64,000 nucleotides of DNA from Phaeobacter sp. G2 (GCA_025163595.1 CP104100.1:3534001-3598000), one strand, 5' to 3'. Positions 25,632 to 35,448 are shown, counted from the stretch's first letter. Notes: a model not told the origin generated them from the sequence alone. A program made the numbers and translations.

Positions 25632-25645
25632 TATACCTTTAGGTT

Positions 25646-26596
25646 ATGAAGATTGATCCAAATCACCTGCATATGCTGTCTGCCATCATCGACGCGGGCG
25701 GGTTGAGCGAAGGCGCTGCCGCACTTAACAAGTCTCAACCAAGCGTTTCTCGTTCTTTGGCGATGCTGGAGAAAAGGCTTGGGGCGCGGTTATTCGAAAA
25801 GGGAAAAAGGCCCCTGAGGCCGACAGAGCTTTGCCTGACGCTGGCTGAACAGGGAAGAGTGGTGGCAAAGGCCAGTGAGGCAGCCCAAACCGCTGCAGAG
25901 CTGTATTCCAGAGGCAAGGCTGGAACCGCACGCATTGCGGGCACACCAATTTTTATGGACGGCGTTATCTCTGGAATGCTTGCTTCTTTTCAAACAGCCT
26001 TTCCCGATGTCACCATTCATCAAACCTATGGGTATTTACCTGAGCTTAGCGAACAGCTCAGCGCTGGCCTGATCGATTTGGCAATCTGCCCGGTCAATGC
26101 CAATGCGGTGCCACCGAAGTTGAGTTTCAAGCCAATTTTGCGCGGTAGAAATGTCATAGCATGTGCGCCATCCCACCCGCTCGCACGTAAATCAGCGTTC
26201 AAGCTGGAAGATATAGCGGCCTACCCCTGGATCGCGCCACCTGCCGGAAGCCCGCTCTATGAAGACCTGCGCATGGCTCTGCAAAGCATCGGGATTACGG
26301 ACTTTCGGGTCAGCTTTACCGGTGGCTCGCTTGCATCAATATTCAGCGTGATGGCCGGATCAAATTCTCTCACTGTTTTACCGTATTCCGTCGTCTTCAT
26401 GCAAAGCACAACGAAGATCATCACAGCGCTGCCGGTGAAACTGGAACACCCCGAAAGAGAGCTTGGGCTTTTGTGGGACCCTGACCGCCCTCTTCGCCCG
26501 GCAGTTAAACGGTTCCATAAATTCCTCGAAGCCGAATTTACTGGCTTGGCCCAGCGCATTGATGAAAAAGGCCGCCAAGACGTTTGGCGACGTTGA
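25646..26596 (+). CDS. LysR-family transcriptional regulator of the hydroxyquinol operon
   Basis: 316 residues; N-terminal winged helix-turn-helix (MLSAIIDAGGLSEGAAALN, QPSVSRSLAMLEKRLG) and a periplasmic-binding-like effector domain. Divergent from maleylacetate reductase with a dyad in the gap, so it most likely activates the whole 9-kb operon in response to a pathway intermediate such as hydroxyquinol or maleylacetate (inference). Confidence 0.93.
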   Translation: MKIDPNHLHMLSAIIDAGGLSEGAAALNKSQPSVSRSLAMLEKRLGARLFEKGKRPLRPTELCLTLAEQGRVVAKASEAAQTAAELYSRGKAGTARIAGTPIFMDGVISGMLASFQTAFPDVTIHQTYGYLPELSEQLSAGLIDLAICPVNANAVPPKLSFKPILRGRNVIACAPSHPLARKSAFKLEDIAAYPWIAPPAGSPLYEDLRMALQSIGITDFRVSFTGGSLASIFSVMAGSNSLTVLPYSVVFMQSTTKIITALPVKLEHPERELGLLWDPDRPLRPAVKRFHKFLEAEFTGLAQRIDEKGRQDVWRR

Positions 26597-26770
26597 TCTG
26601 GATTTAGCTTATGCGCCGGAATGCGAAGGCATGCCCCGGGCGGGGGCTCCAACGTAAGGTGTTGCGATTGAAACGATACCCCCGATCAGTGCCCGCCTTA
26701 GCCAAACCGCCTGCAGCAATGAAAGGTATTCCTTCGCTTTATGGAAGGTGGTCACCAAAACCGCAGGTGT

Positions 26771-28828
26771 TCACGCGGCATTTTCTTCTTGATCGTCAAT
26801 AGGTTTGCAGGTGATCCGGCGCATGTCCTCGCGGGCCATTGGCAGGCCAAAGTAGTAGCCCTGGCTTGAGGTGCAATTTTCCTCACGCAGGAATATAAGC
26901 TCGTCTTCGCTCTCGACCCCTTCAGCGAGTACCGGAATGTCCAGTGCATCACCAAGCAGCAAGGTGGAGCGCACAATCGCGGCACGTTGCGGGTTCTTAT
27001 GCACATCCTGAATAAAGCTGCGGTCAATCTTGATCTTGTCAAAGGGGAAGGTCTGCAACATCGACAGCGACGAATAGCCGGTGCCAAAATCATCCATGGC
27101 AATCCGAATACCCAGCGCCTTCAGCTTGTGCATCACCTTGAGCGTATGTGCCTGGTCGTGGATAATGCTGGCCTCGGTGATCTCCAGTTCCAAACGCTGC
27201 GGCAGCAGGCCAGTTTCGAACAAATTGTCCATCACGTTTTCCAGAAACGAGGGCTGTACCAGCTGCTGCGGTGCCACATTGACAGCAACACTATAGGGGT
27301 AATCCCATTGAGCTGCCTCGCGGCAGGCCTCCCGTAGAACCCAGGCACCGATGTCGCGCACCAGGCCGGTTTCCTCGGCGACCGGGATAAACTCTTCTGG
27401 CGACACCCGTCCGCGGGTCGGATGATTCCAGCGCAGCAGAACCTCGAACCCTTCTGGCGCCAGTGTTTCCAACCGGTTCTGCAGCTGATACACCAGTTCG
27501 AATTCGTCGTTTTCCAGCGCCCTGCGCAGGTCATGGACGAGCTGCATCTTGTTGCGGTTGATCCGACCCATTTCCTCATCAAACAGGCAGATTGGCCGGT
27601 CGGTTTCTGACTTGGCCCGATACATCGCCACATCCGATTTATGCAGCAACTGGGCTGCATCTCGCCCATCCTCCAGCGTCGTTGCAATCCCTATGGATGC
27701 CCCAACACGCAGAGAGACCTCTTCGAGGTCGATAGGCTCGATGATGGCCGCATGCAACCGTTTGGCAAAGCTCAGCACCTCCTCGATGCAGCGAAAGCCA
27801 ACCTGTATGGCCACAAATTCATCGCCACCCGCCCGTGCAACATATTCGCCCTCCCCCAGTTGCATGCTCAATCGCCAAGCGACCCGGCGCAACACTGCAT
27901 CGCCCATGGCGTGACCGTGCAGATCGTTCACCTCCTTAAAGAGGTTGAGATCCATCGTCAGCATTGCCACCCGCGCCGTTTCATCCTCGGCCAACTGTGT
28001 CGCCAAGTCGTCCATTTTGCGGGCCAGCCACATGCGGTTGGGCATACTGGTCAGGGGGTCATGCAGGGCTGCGTGTTCAAGTTGCGAGCGTGATTCACCC
28101 TCAAGATTGACCTCGATACTTGCCGAAGCAATGGCAATCAGCAGGATGATCACGGTGACACCAAAAATAAGCATCGCCATAGCGGTGTCCGAAATCGCCA
28201 TGGGGGGCACAACTACAGACGAGTCGAGACGGATCTCCACCGCGCTCATGCCGGTGAAATGCATCAGACAGATTGCCAAGACCATAGTGGCAGCTGGCCA
28301 GATCCGCCCTGCCATCCCATCAAGACGTTTGGCAATCAACCCGTAGCTGATAGCCCCTAAGCCCGCTCCTAATAGAACAGATGCCACCATATGCGGCAGG
28401 CTCCAGACAATCCTCCCCGGCAACAGATAGGCGCTCATGCCAGTGTAATGCATCGCAGCCACACAGAGGCCAAAAATTGCCCCAGCCACATAGGGCGCAT
28501 AGCGGTTGTTGCCATAGGCCAGCCAGGCGTTGGCCGCGACCGAACCCAAGATCCCCACCAAGAGCGACAGACCGGTCAAGACTGGTTCATAGCCATGTGC
28601 ATAGCCTGGGTCATAAGCCAGCATTGCGATAAAATGGGTCGACCAGATCGTCGCTCCGGTAATCAACCCCGCCAAGGGCAGTTGCACGAGGCGCCGCTTG
28701 CCCTTCCATTGTGTCAAGCGGGAGGACATATGGGTGGAGAGCACCGAGCCAATGACGCAAATAAAAGCCGCCACTGCAACCAGGCCATAGATATGGTCCT
28801 GGGTAATGCAGTCCAATAATCGATACAT
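26771..28828 (-). CDS. MHYT-GGDEF-EAL membrane protein (cyclic-di-GMP metabolism)
   Basis: About 685 residues. The N-terminal MHYT domain has seven predicted helices with the repeated His motif (STHFIAMLAY, AAMHYTGMSA, CLMHFTGMSA), thought to bind copper and sense gases. A GGDEF domain with intact ARAGGDEF and inhibitory-site-like RxxD area, then an EAL domain (FEVLLRW, NVAPQQL, DDFGTGYSSL, KIDRSFI, LAEGVE) follow. Both active sites look intact, with EVL for EAL. It could make and degrade c-di-GMP. Start ATG 28828 (MYRLLDCIT). Stand-alone gene, downstream of the LysR regulator in convergent orientation. Confidence 0.9.
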   Translation of the reverse strand: MYRLLDCITQDHIYGLVAVAAFICVIGSVLSTHMSSRLTQWKGKRRLVQLPLAGLITGATIWSTHFIAMLAYDPGYAHGYEPVLTGLSLLVGILGSVAANAWLAYGNNRYAPYVAGAIFGLCVAAMHYTGMSAYLLPGRIVWSLPHMVASVLLGAGLGAISYGLIAKRLDGMAGRIWPAATMVLAICLMHFTGMSAVEIRLDSSVVVPPMAISDTAMAMLIFGVTVIILLIAIASASIEVNLEGESRSQLEHAALHDPLTSMPNRMWLARKMDDLATQLAEDETARVAMLTMDLNLFKEVNDLHGHAMGDAVLRRVAWRLSMQLGEGEYVARAGGDEFVAIQVGFRCIEEVLSFAKRLHAAIIEPIDLEEVSLRVGASIGIATTLEDGRDAAQLLHKSDVAMYRAKSETDRPICLFDEEMGRINRNKMQLVHDLRRALENDEFELVYQLQNRLETLAPEGFEVLLRWNHPTRGRVSPEEFIPVAEETGLVRDIGAWVLREACREAAQWDYPYSVAVNVAPQQLVQPSFLENVMDNLFETGLLPQRLELEITEASIIHDQAHTLKVMHKLKALGIRIAMDDFGTGYSSLSMLQTFPFDKIKIDRSFIQDVHKNPQRAAIVRSTLLLGDALDIPVLAEGVESEDELIFLREENCTSSQGYYFGLPMAREDMRRITCKPIDDQEENAA

Positions 28829-29543
28829 GAACGAAGTCCTCGGGTCGTGTACAGCCCGTGGATTGTCCCGCTGAAAGATTAACAAACTCCCGTCAATCTT
28901 CCGGCCCCAAAGTGTAATATGTATATAATTCTAGTATTTAAGGGCGGGTTTTTGCTCAATTTGCTCTTGCGAATCTGCTTGGATCAACCTGCTTTGGCGC
29001 GGCGCGCCCGTTTCCAAGATCACCACCGAACTGCCGCGCTCTCCAACAGCTGCTTTTGCTTGCTTCGTATAGTCTCAGGGGTTCTTCCCGTTTCTTCCCT
29101 TCTCTTCCATTACTTATCCCTCTGCCCCACTATACTCAGGCATAACGCGGACGGCCTCTCCCACAGCGGGAGGGGCAGCTTTGCAGGGGAAAAGTACATC
29201 ACCCGTAGCCGAAACCACTGGGGACAAAAGTCGGGGCGATTGGGGCCGGTTCGGGCACCGTCGCTCTTACGTCTATGGCCGGAAAGTACTGGCTGGGGTG
29301 GTAGGAAACCTAGCCTGCCGAGACACTTCATCGACTTAGCCGACCAGCTAGCAAACCTGGGGCCGTTGCTGGGGCGGTTTGGATGTCTGAGTGGTTGCTC
29401 GACCCAAACAGCAGCGCCGGGCCTCTGGAGCCGACCGACTGAGATCCTGCCCCCCGTCCTGACCCCCGTCCTGGCCGACTGAGGATGCTCGACCTGCTGA
29501 CGGGAGTTGTTAGCCAAGGCTGGAAAGTAGTCGACGGCCAACT
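28829..29543. other. Non-coding stretch with cassette repeat, no gene seen
   Basis: Apart from the repeat copy at 29131-29400 nothing coding is supported. The 187-codon plus-strand and 204-codon minus-strand frames here have no family resemblance, and the latter is partly made by the heptamer repeat. Confidence 0.5.
29131..29400 (+). repeat. RTX-cassette repeat copy 1, containing a tRNA-Gln 3' end
   Basis: Matches 32003-32270 over about 260 bp with few changes: cggcctctcccacagcggga, tcgctcttacgtctatggc, and the 20-mer tactggctggggtggtagga (29287-29306). The 20-mer is the 3' end of tRNA-Gln(TTG) plus flanking bases, so this is an attachment-site copy. Confidence 0.85.
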
Positions 29544-29627
29544 GTACAGTACACAGTACACAGTACACAGTACACAGTACACAGTACACAGTACACAGTA
29601 CACAGTACACAGTACACAGTACACAGA
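29544..29627 (+). repeat. Heptanucleotide tandem repeat (acagtac)n, about 12 copies
   Basis: A pure array of the 7-mer acagtac (ctgtgta-type on the other strand) lies just after the stop codon of the RTX fragment. The paralogous cassette has at the same place only ggtacagcacacagaggc (near 32438-32455), about one unit, so the array is a local expansion. Seven is not a multiple of three, so length changes would shift any frame read across it. Confidence 0.92.
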
Positions 29628-29641
29628 GGCCACCTTCACAA

Positions 29642-30100
29642 TCAGAACAAAAACAAGTCTGACGTAAGATCAGCCACGTCAAGCCCGTCGAGAGTAATCG
29701 ACACATTGGCGAAAGTGACTTCAACGTCGCTTCCCGACTGGGTGATCGTCAGATCATCAAACTCAGAGACTCCACGCCCAATCTGGATAAGGTCTTGGGA
29801 CGTGTTGAAGTTGTTGATGGTGTCAGAACCGTCGCCTCGTTTGAACACAAAGCGGTCAGCCCCACCACCGCCATCCAGGGTGTCGTCTCCTTTGTCGCCG
29901 CGCAACACATCTCGACCACCACCACCTTTCAGGGTATCGTTGCCGCCACCTCCGTACAACGTGTCCTTGCCACTACCTGTTCCGCCAACAAGCCTGTCGT
30001 TGCCGTCACCACCTTTCAGAGTGTCGTTTCCAGCTCCACCGTCCAAGGTGTCCTTACCGTCACCACCCAAAAGCTTATCATTCCCATTACTACCCTTTAA
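29642..30100 (-). pseudogene. RTX calcium-binding protein, C-terminal part, truncated by an IS
   Basis: 153 codons of tandem RTX nonapeptides ([20 protein letters not shown] and similar), then a C-terminal tail ending DLTSDLFLF. The frame stays open to 30100, where the IS5-family element begins, and no RTX sequence follows on the other side, so the N-terminus is lost. The tail is nearly the same as that of the complete RTX protein at 32466 ([23 protein letters not shown]). No start codon of its own is credible. Confidence 0.85.
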
Positions 30101-30101
30101 G

Positions 30102-31151
30102 GGCTTTGTTGCACAAATCGGGGTCTGAGCGCATTTCCCCTTTCCCTGGACGGATTTACCCTACGGGCTCTGTGACGGGTATGCCAAGAGCGGTGTAGCG
30201 GTTTAGGACCGCGATGCGGACTTGGATTTCCGCTACCTGCCGGTCGAAGTCCCAGGCCATCAGCGATTGGTCGAGCAGCTTCACACAGTGCATCTTGGTT
30301 TCAACGCGGCTTCGGCGGTGGTATCCGCTCCATCGTCGCCACAGCGCGCGCCCTAGGTATCGTGAGGCATTGACCGCTTCGTTTCTTGCGATGGCTCCGG
30401 CGCGTGTGGGTTTCCACGGTTTGGCGTTCTTGCGCGGCGGAATGACTGCATGAGCGCCCCGTGCTGCAATCACGTCATGGCATCTGCGCGTGTCGTAGGC
30501 ACCATCGGCGGTCACTGACCCAAGGTCCTGATCTGGTGGGATTTGGTTGAGCAGTTCAGGCAACATGGGCGCATCACCGATGTTGCTGGTGGTGACCTCT
30601 ACCGCGCGAACCTCCAGCGTTTCCTCATCAATCCCGATATGTATCTTGCGCCAAATACGTCGCTTGGGGCCGCCATGCTTGCGGGCGTTCCATTCACCTT
30701 CGCCCTCTGCCTTGATGCCTGTGCTATCGATCAGAAGGTTCAGTGGGCCAGTCCCACCGAAATACGGCAAGCTCACGTTCAGCGTCTTCTGGCGGCGCCA
30801 CAGCGTACTGAAATCGGGCACGGACCAATCCAGTCCGACCAGCCGCAACAGACTCTCAACGAACCCAGCCGTCTGCCTCAGTGGCATACCGAAAAGGACT
30901 TTCATGGTCAGACAGGTCTGGATCGCGGCATCGCTGAACTTGCATTGACGACCGCGCCTGCCGGTCGGTGGCGGTGTCCAAACCATCTCGGGATCAAACC
31001 AGATCGCCAACGATCCACGCTGCTTCAGCGCGTCATTGGAAGACGACCAATTCGTGGTCTTATACTTCGTAGGGGCCCAACTGCTCATGCATCCCAGCTA
31101 TCACGCTGGATTCATACAGTGAATCCCCGTCACGATTTGTGCAACAAAGCC
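30102..31151 (-). mobile_element. IS5-family insertion sequence
   Basis: Ends in perfect 19-bp inverted repeats: ggctttgttgcacaaatcg (30102-30120) and its complement (31133-31151). It is 1050 bp with one intact transposase. No obvious target-site duplication flanks it (…tttaag on the left, tccaag on the right), consistent with deletion next to the element after insertion. Confidence 0.93.
30156..31088 (-). CDS. IS5-family transposase
   Basis: 310 residues; N-terminal DUF4096-like region ([20 protein letters not shown]) and DDE catalytic domain with [14 protein letters not shown] (first Asp), [14 protein letters not shown] (second Asp) and [12 protein letters not shown] (Glu). The frame is uninterrupted, so it appears functional. 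It starts at ATG 31088 inside the left/right inverted repeats. Confidence 0.93.
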   Translation of the reverse strand: MSSWAPTKYKTTNWSSSNDALKQRGSLAIWFDPEMVWTPPPTGRRGRQCKFSDAAIQTCLTMKVLFGMPLRQTAGFVESLLRLVGLDWSVPDFSTLWRRQKTLNVSLPYFGGTGPLNLLIDSTGIKAEGEGEWNARKHGGPKRRIWRKIHIGIDEETLEVRAVEVTTSNIGDAPMLPELLNQIPPDQDLGSVTADGAYDTRRCHDVIAARGAHAVIPPRKNAKPWKPTRAGAIARNEAVNASRYLGRALWRRWSGYHRRSRVETKMHCVKLLDQSLMAWDFDRQVAEIQVRIAVLNRYTALGIPVTEPVG

Positions 31152-31298
31152 TCCAAGACTATGTGGCCTTCAGGCAGGTTGCTAGGTCAGAGGGGTATCT
31201 ACGCAGGAAAGCCCAACATGAACAACGGACTGGTCGACCTGTTGAGCCGTTTAGGCTGAAGTGAATTTAAAAGATTGAATTTCAAAAGAGGTACTAGA

Positions 31299-31709
31299 AT
31301 GGCAGGTACGGGAACTAGCATAAAAAATCTATCTATGGCTGCGCTCTTAGTATGTGCATCATGCCAGAGTTTGTACTTGTCTGAGTCAAATTGTAATCCG
31401 GTCGAAGATCGTGAAATTAGGAGACAAGTCGTCGAAGCTGTTCGCCCCTATGAAGAGTTTGAAAGACCCAGCGATGGTTTCAAGTATACAATGGAGCGTC
31501 ATCTGGAGATGAACACCTATGTTCTCCTGGAGTGTAAGCGGAATTATCTGGCAACGTTCTCCCCTCTTTCCAATGAGCACGTCACCTATACAGGTGAAAC
31601 TTGGAAGTATCTGGTCTCAAAAAAGGAGTTCGAGGTTATCAACTTATGGAGACCCAAAGCACCCAGACGAAATAGTAAGCCTTGGCGCCAGGGACTGGTA
31701 TCTGATTAG
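31299..31709 (+). CDS. Small putative exported/lipoprotein-like hypothetical
   Basis: 136 residues starting MAGTGTSIKNLSMAALLVC, preceded by a good ribosome binding site (agaggt, 31286-31292). The hydrophobic N-terminus followed by CASCQSLYL resembles a lipoprotein signal, although the lipobox is imperfect. The rest has no recognised domain; one Cys pair and charged residues follow. It lies between the IS and the second RTX cassette, so it is accessory cargo of the tRNA-Gln region. Confidence 0.55.
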   Translation: MAGTGTSIKNLSMAALLVCASCQSLYLSESNCNPVEDREIRRQVVEAVRPYEEFERPSDGFKYTMERHLEMNTYVLLECKRNYLATFSPLSNEHVTYTGETWKYLVSKKEFEVINLWRPKAPRRNSKPWRQGLVSD

Positions 31710-32002
31710 AGCTAGTCAGATCCGATCGCATAACCCGGCGACCTCAGGATGGTCTGACCAGCGGTGGACGTCTATGGGGCGGGAGTGCCAGGGGTTCTCT
31801 ATGTCTCCCATAGGTGACCTTTCTTCTAGGTAAGGAAGGAAGAACCTGGGGTCTCTCCCCTACGCCTTCTATTCATTACTTATACCTATTCCCTTTCCCC
31901 TCCTAGCCCTAGGTAACAGAGGGGAGGAGATGCGTCAGAGGTGCTTCAACGAGATGGGGAGACCGGGTCGTCTCAGGGGGGATTCTTCCCTCTACCCGAC
32001 AA
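31710..32002. other. Non-coding spacer of the RTX region
   Basis: No gene seen. Pyrimidine-rich text near 31840-31915 (cttctattcattacttat) resembles 29100-29122 upstream of repeat copy 1, so the duplication may start a little earlier than the strongest match. Confidence 0.4.
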
Positions 32003-32270
32003 TACTCAGTCATAACGCTGACGGCCTCTCCCACAGCGGGAGGGGTCAGCTTTGCAGGGGGCAAGTACATCACTCAGATGACCCGAAATCACTGGGGCCG
32101 AAACCTGGGGCGATTGGGGCCAGTCTGGGCTCCGTCGCTCTTACGTCTATGGCTGGAAAGTACTGGCTGGGGTGGTAGGAAACCTAGCCTGCCGAGACTC
32201 TTCATCGACTTAGCCGACCCGCTAGCAAACCTGGGGCCGTTGCTGGGGCAGTTTGAGCGTTAGCGGAGTG
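32003..32270 (+). repeat. RTX-cassette repeat copy 2, containing a tRNA-Gln 3' end
   Basis: Second copy of the 29131-29400 repeat; the attachment-like 20-mer tactggctggggtggtagga is at 32161-32180. Beyond it the text aacctagcctgccgagac is shared with copy 1 but not with the real tRNA, which shows the two cassettes share an ancestor. The stretch 32271-32465 holds no gene. Confidence 0.85.
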
Positions 32271-32465
32271 AAGTCTGGGGCGGTTTGGTTTAAGGGGGCT
32301 GGAGTGTTCGGGCTGGTGGTGGCGCCCCAGAGACACGACGGAGCGAAAGTAACCCGCATCCCGACCGAATGCCCCCCCGGTTGCTAACGGGGCAGAAGGT
32401 TGCCGGTAGAAGAGCTAGCTGGGGGCTTAGATCAACGGTACAGCACACAGAGGCTGCCTAAAGGG

Positions 32466-33479
32466 TCAGAACAAAAACAGGTCTGATGTAACGTCGGCCA
32501 CGTCAAACCCATCGAAGGTAATCGACACATTGGCGAAAGTGACTTCAACGTCCCTTCCTGATTGAGTGATAGTCAAATCATCAAACTCAGACGCACCACG
32601 CCTAATCACAATGTGATCCTCGATTGCATTGAAGTTTAAAATCGTATCCGCCCCATCACCTCGACTGAAGACAAAGCGATCAGCTCCATAACCGCCATCT
32701 AGAGTGTCGTCTCCTTTATTGCCAGTCAGCAAGTCGTTGCCACGTCCGCCTTTTAGTTTGTCGGCTCCGCCTCCTCCAAACACTCTGTCGTGACCTCGAC
32801 CTCCGTCAATTACGTCACTGCCAGCCCCCCCCTTTAACCGGTCGCTGCCGTTGCCACCATTGAGAGCGTCACTTCCAGCGCCGCCTTTTAGCCTGTCTTT
32901 CCCCGCCCCGCCATTTAGCGTGTCGCTGCCACCATTCCCATTTAGCGTATCGTTACCATCACCGGCCAGTATGCTATCATTGCCCAGACCAGCAGAAATG
33001 AGGTCTGCTCCCGAACCGGTATTGATTGTCTCGCTACCCGAAAGATCGAAATAGGTGCCAGCACTGATTTCGTCAGCCTCGTCTGACCCAACTATTTCCC
33101 AGTTTTGGTTATTCAAGAAGGATACGAAATAGTCGACATCGAAGCGGCCTGTTGAGCTGGTAGTGCCGTGGGAAATCAGTTCAATGACGGACGCAGCATC
33201 AACCGAAACTCCTGATAGAACAAGTAATTCTGTTGTCCTGTATGAGGGGCTAAAAGAAACCTCTTCGTAGTCGAATTCGGTTATAATACCGGTAACAAAG
33301 GATACGCCGGCGCCTGGGACCCGTAAATCAGAACCTCGCAAAACCACTGTTTCAGGGTAGTTGTAAACCAGAAGAAGAGTCCCGGTGTCGTAGCGATTGT
33401 TAAGCTGCGCACCATTGAACGTCGCTACAAGCCCAGCCATCTGAGCGTCCAGAGATCCGGTTACGGTCATAGTGGGCAT
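32466..33479 (-). CDS. RTX (hemolysin-type calcium-binding) protein, complete
   Basis: About 337 residues. The N-terminal ~130 residues form an unassigned beta-rich domain (MPTMTVTGSLDAQMAGLVAT). About residues 140-270 are tandem Ca-binding nonapeptides of GGxGxDxLx type (GNDTLNGNGGSDTLNGGAG). The conserved tail [20 protein letters not shown] ends in DVADVTSDLFLF, a C-terminal type I secretion signal-like end. ATG 33479 with gagga upstream is chosen; the extension to a TTG at 33512 adds little. Probably secreted by a type I system not in the window and folded on calcium outside the cell. Confidence 0.88.
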   Translation of the reverse strand: MPTMTVTGSLDAQMAGLVATFNGAQLNNRYDTGTLLLVYNYPETVVLRGSDLRVPGAGVSFVTGIITEFDYEEVSFSPSYRTTELLVLSGVSVDAASVIELISHGTTSSTGRFDVDYFVSFLNNQNWEIVGSDEADEISAGTYFDLSGSETINTGSGADLISAGLGNDSILAGDGNDTLNGNGGSDTLNGGAGKDRLKGGAGSDALNGGNGSDRLKGGAGSDVIDGGRGHDRVFGGGGADKLKGGRGNDLLTGNKGDDTLDGGYGADRFVFSRGDGADTILNFNAIEDHIVIRRGASEFDDLTITQSGRDVEVTFANVSITFDGFDVADVTSDLFLF

Positions 33480-33970
33480 ATGGCTGGTCCTCGATAGTAT
33501 TTCAAATTGCAAGATGTGAAGCTGTCTACACTTATAGTTGAAACCATTTCAATGGGGAAACGGCAAGTTCGGTTACCTTCCCCAGCGCCACTTTAACGAA
33601 ATTTCTTGCGATTTTGTCTTCAGAGTATTGGTAGGCTTTTCCTTTAGGAGGCCAACCGGCCAAAGATACGGTTCCGAGGTCGGCAGGTCGCAGCGGCGCG
33701 GTTCGTCTACTGCGTGGTCAACCGAGCGGTGGTCGATGAGAGGACGGTGGTGCGCCATCGCTGTCATAATCGACGGTGCTGTCGTCCCGAGCATCTGGTT
33801 GACGGGTCAGCGGCGGATAACAAGCGCGACGACTGGGACTTCTGGGCTAACGGGGTGGACTTCGACCTGCTCTGACATGTGGCTTGGGCTTCTCCCGCCG
33901 CTAAAGCAACGTCCCGCTCCACCCTGAACACCCTCTACCGGGTCAACGGGTGGGTCGGGTGCCCGTCACC

Positions 33971-34072
33971 CGCAGCCGAAACTCAGGGGCCGAAACCTGG
34001 GGCGATTGGGGCCAGTCTGGGCTCCGTCGCTCTTACGTCTATGGCTGGAAAGTACTGGCTGGGGTGGTAGGA
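33971..34072 (+). repeat. RTX-cassette repeat copy 3, joined to the intact tRNA-Gln
   Basis: About 100 bp (ggcgattggggccagtctgg, tcgctcttacgtctatggc, tactggctggggtggtagga at 34053-34072) match copies 1 and 2, then run into the whole tRNA. It is the presumed original attachment site. The 33480-33970 gap upstream holds no recognisable gene. Confidence 0.85.
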
Positions 34073-34130
34073 TTCGAACCTACGATCTTCAGTACCAAAA
34101 ACTGTTGCCTTACCACTTGGCCACACCCCA
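34056..34130 (-). tRNA. tRNA-Gln (anticodon TTG)
   Basis: On the minus strand the 75-nt sequence forms a cloverleaf: acceptor TGGGGTG/CACCCCA, D-arm GGCC... with GTGGTAAGGC, anticodon stem CAG loop with TTTTTGGTA giving anticodon TTG, and T-loop GTTCGAATC, discriminator G and encoded CCA (34058-34056). Its 3' end is repeated twice at lower coordinates, marking it as an integration hot spot. Confidence 0.93.
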
Positions 34131-34228
34131 TCAGTGAGCCGCGTTCTAGTGTGAGTTTCGGGGGGGCGCAAGAGGGATTTTGGAAAAATCCAAAACTTTT
34201 CCCACCGGTCCTCTCGCGCCCTGCGGAT

Positions 34229-35239
34229 CTAGTCCTGTTGCGCCAAGTTTTCATCCATCTGGATCAACACCGCGCCTTGCCGTGCCCCTGCCTCTACGGC
34301 CTCATGAGCGTGGCAAGCCTCTGATAAATTGTAGACCTTTTGAATATCAAAGCGCAGTGCCCCAGCCCCCAAGGCGGCATGCAATCGGGAGATCGCTGCG
34401 GCTCTTTCTACCTCGGTGAGCAAATAGACGAGGATGATTTCCAGGCGAACAGCCTTAAAAAGAAGCGTCACAAAGGGAAGGCTTGGTGACATTTCCTGGG
34501 CAGAGCCATAGGCCGCGATACAGCCATTGTCGGCAATCACCTGCGCATCTGTTTCAATGTTGACGCCAAACTCAACCTCGACAACGAGATCCACCGGTTT
34601 GGCGCTGTTGGCTTGCAGAATTTGCTCGGCCAGATCTTTGGCACGATAGTCCAACACCACATCTGCACCAGCAGCAAGCGCACGTTCCCGGCCAGTGGCT
34701 CCGCAGGTCGCAATGACGCGGGCGCCGCCCCATTTGGCCAGTTGCACCGCCAAAAGCCCAACGGTGCCTGCCCCGCCCTGCACCAAAACGGTCTTGCCTG
34801 CGACCTCACCCTGGCCAAAAACAGCATGACAGGCCGTCAGCCCGGGAATTCCCAGGATAGCCCCCACCTCCAGGCTCACCCCATCAGGTAAGGTAACGGC
34901 CTGCTCAGACGGCAGTGCGATCTGTTGCGCGGCGGTGCCGCAGGGGCGGCGGAACTGGCCATTCCAGAGCCATACCCGCTCACCAATGCGGCTGTGAGAA
35001 ACCCCCTCTCCCACGGCTGAGATAACACCGGACCCGTCGCTGTGGGGAATGATGTAGTCCCAGGGAAACCCCTGCAGCCCTGGCTGCCCGCGGGTGCGGG
35101 TTTTGACATCCGACGGGTTCACCCCGGAGAAGGCAACATCCACCAGGACTTCTCCTGCAGCTGGGCCAGGGACAGGCAGGTCTTCTACCTGCAAAACCTC
35201 AGTAGCAGCGCCATAGGCGCGGTATGTAATGGCTTTCAT
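34229..35239 (-). CDS. NADPH:quinone reductase-like medium-chain dehydrogenase (zinc-free)
   Basis: About 336 residues: GroES-like N-terminal domain (MKAITYRAYGAATEVLQV, VAFSGVNPSDVKTR) and Rossmann domain with VLVQGGAGTVGLLAVQLAKW. The zinc-ligand cysteines of classical ADHs are absent, so this is the quinone oxidoreductase/zeta-crystallin type. It would reduce quinones or enones with NADPH. Start ATG 35239 fits the family; the longer frame has no resemblance. Lies next to tRNA-Gln. Confidence 0.88.
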   Translation of the reverse strand: MKAITYRAYGAATEVLQVEDLPVPGPAAGEVLVDVAFSGVNPSDVKTRTRGQPGLQGFPWDYIIPHSDGSGVISAVGEGVSHSRIGERVWLWNGQFRRPCGTAAQQIALPSEQAVTLPDGVSLEVGAILGIPGLTACHAVFGQGEVAGKTVLVQGGAGTVGLLAVQLAKWGGARVIATCGATGRERALAAGADVVLDYRAKDLAEQILQANSAKPVDLVVEVEFGVNIETDAQVIADNGCIAAYGSAQEMSPSLPFVTLLFKAVRLEIILVYLLTEVERAAAISRLHAALGAGALRFDIQKVYNLSEACHAHEAVEAGARQGAVLIQMDENLAQQD

Positions 35240-35448
35240 TGCGACGTGTTCCTTGTACGGTTTTCCCCGCGCACACTTTGTTGGTTGCAACACAAGATAT
35301 GCCGCCAAGCGCCTTGGGGTTTGGCGGCAGAATACAGCGCAATTTCAGGAAAGACAGTGGGACTGATGGATAGGTTTTCTAGACCTACGCATCGACCCCA
35401 CCGCAGCCGGGTTCAGTGCAGCCAGAGCGTTGTACCCGTCAGGCGCTG

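Noticed and set aside
29544..29627. Possible CRISPR array
   Set aside because: Units are contiguous 7-mers without spacers; a simple tandem repeat.
33538..33927. 129-codon frame between RTX2 and the third repeat
   Set aside because: Trp/Arg-rich, no homology and overlaps nothing conserved; probably decayed DNA.
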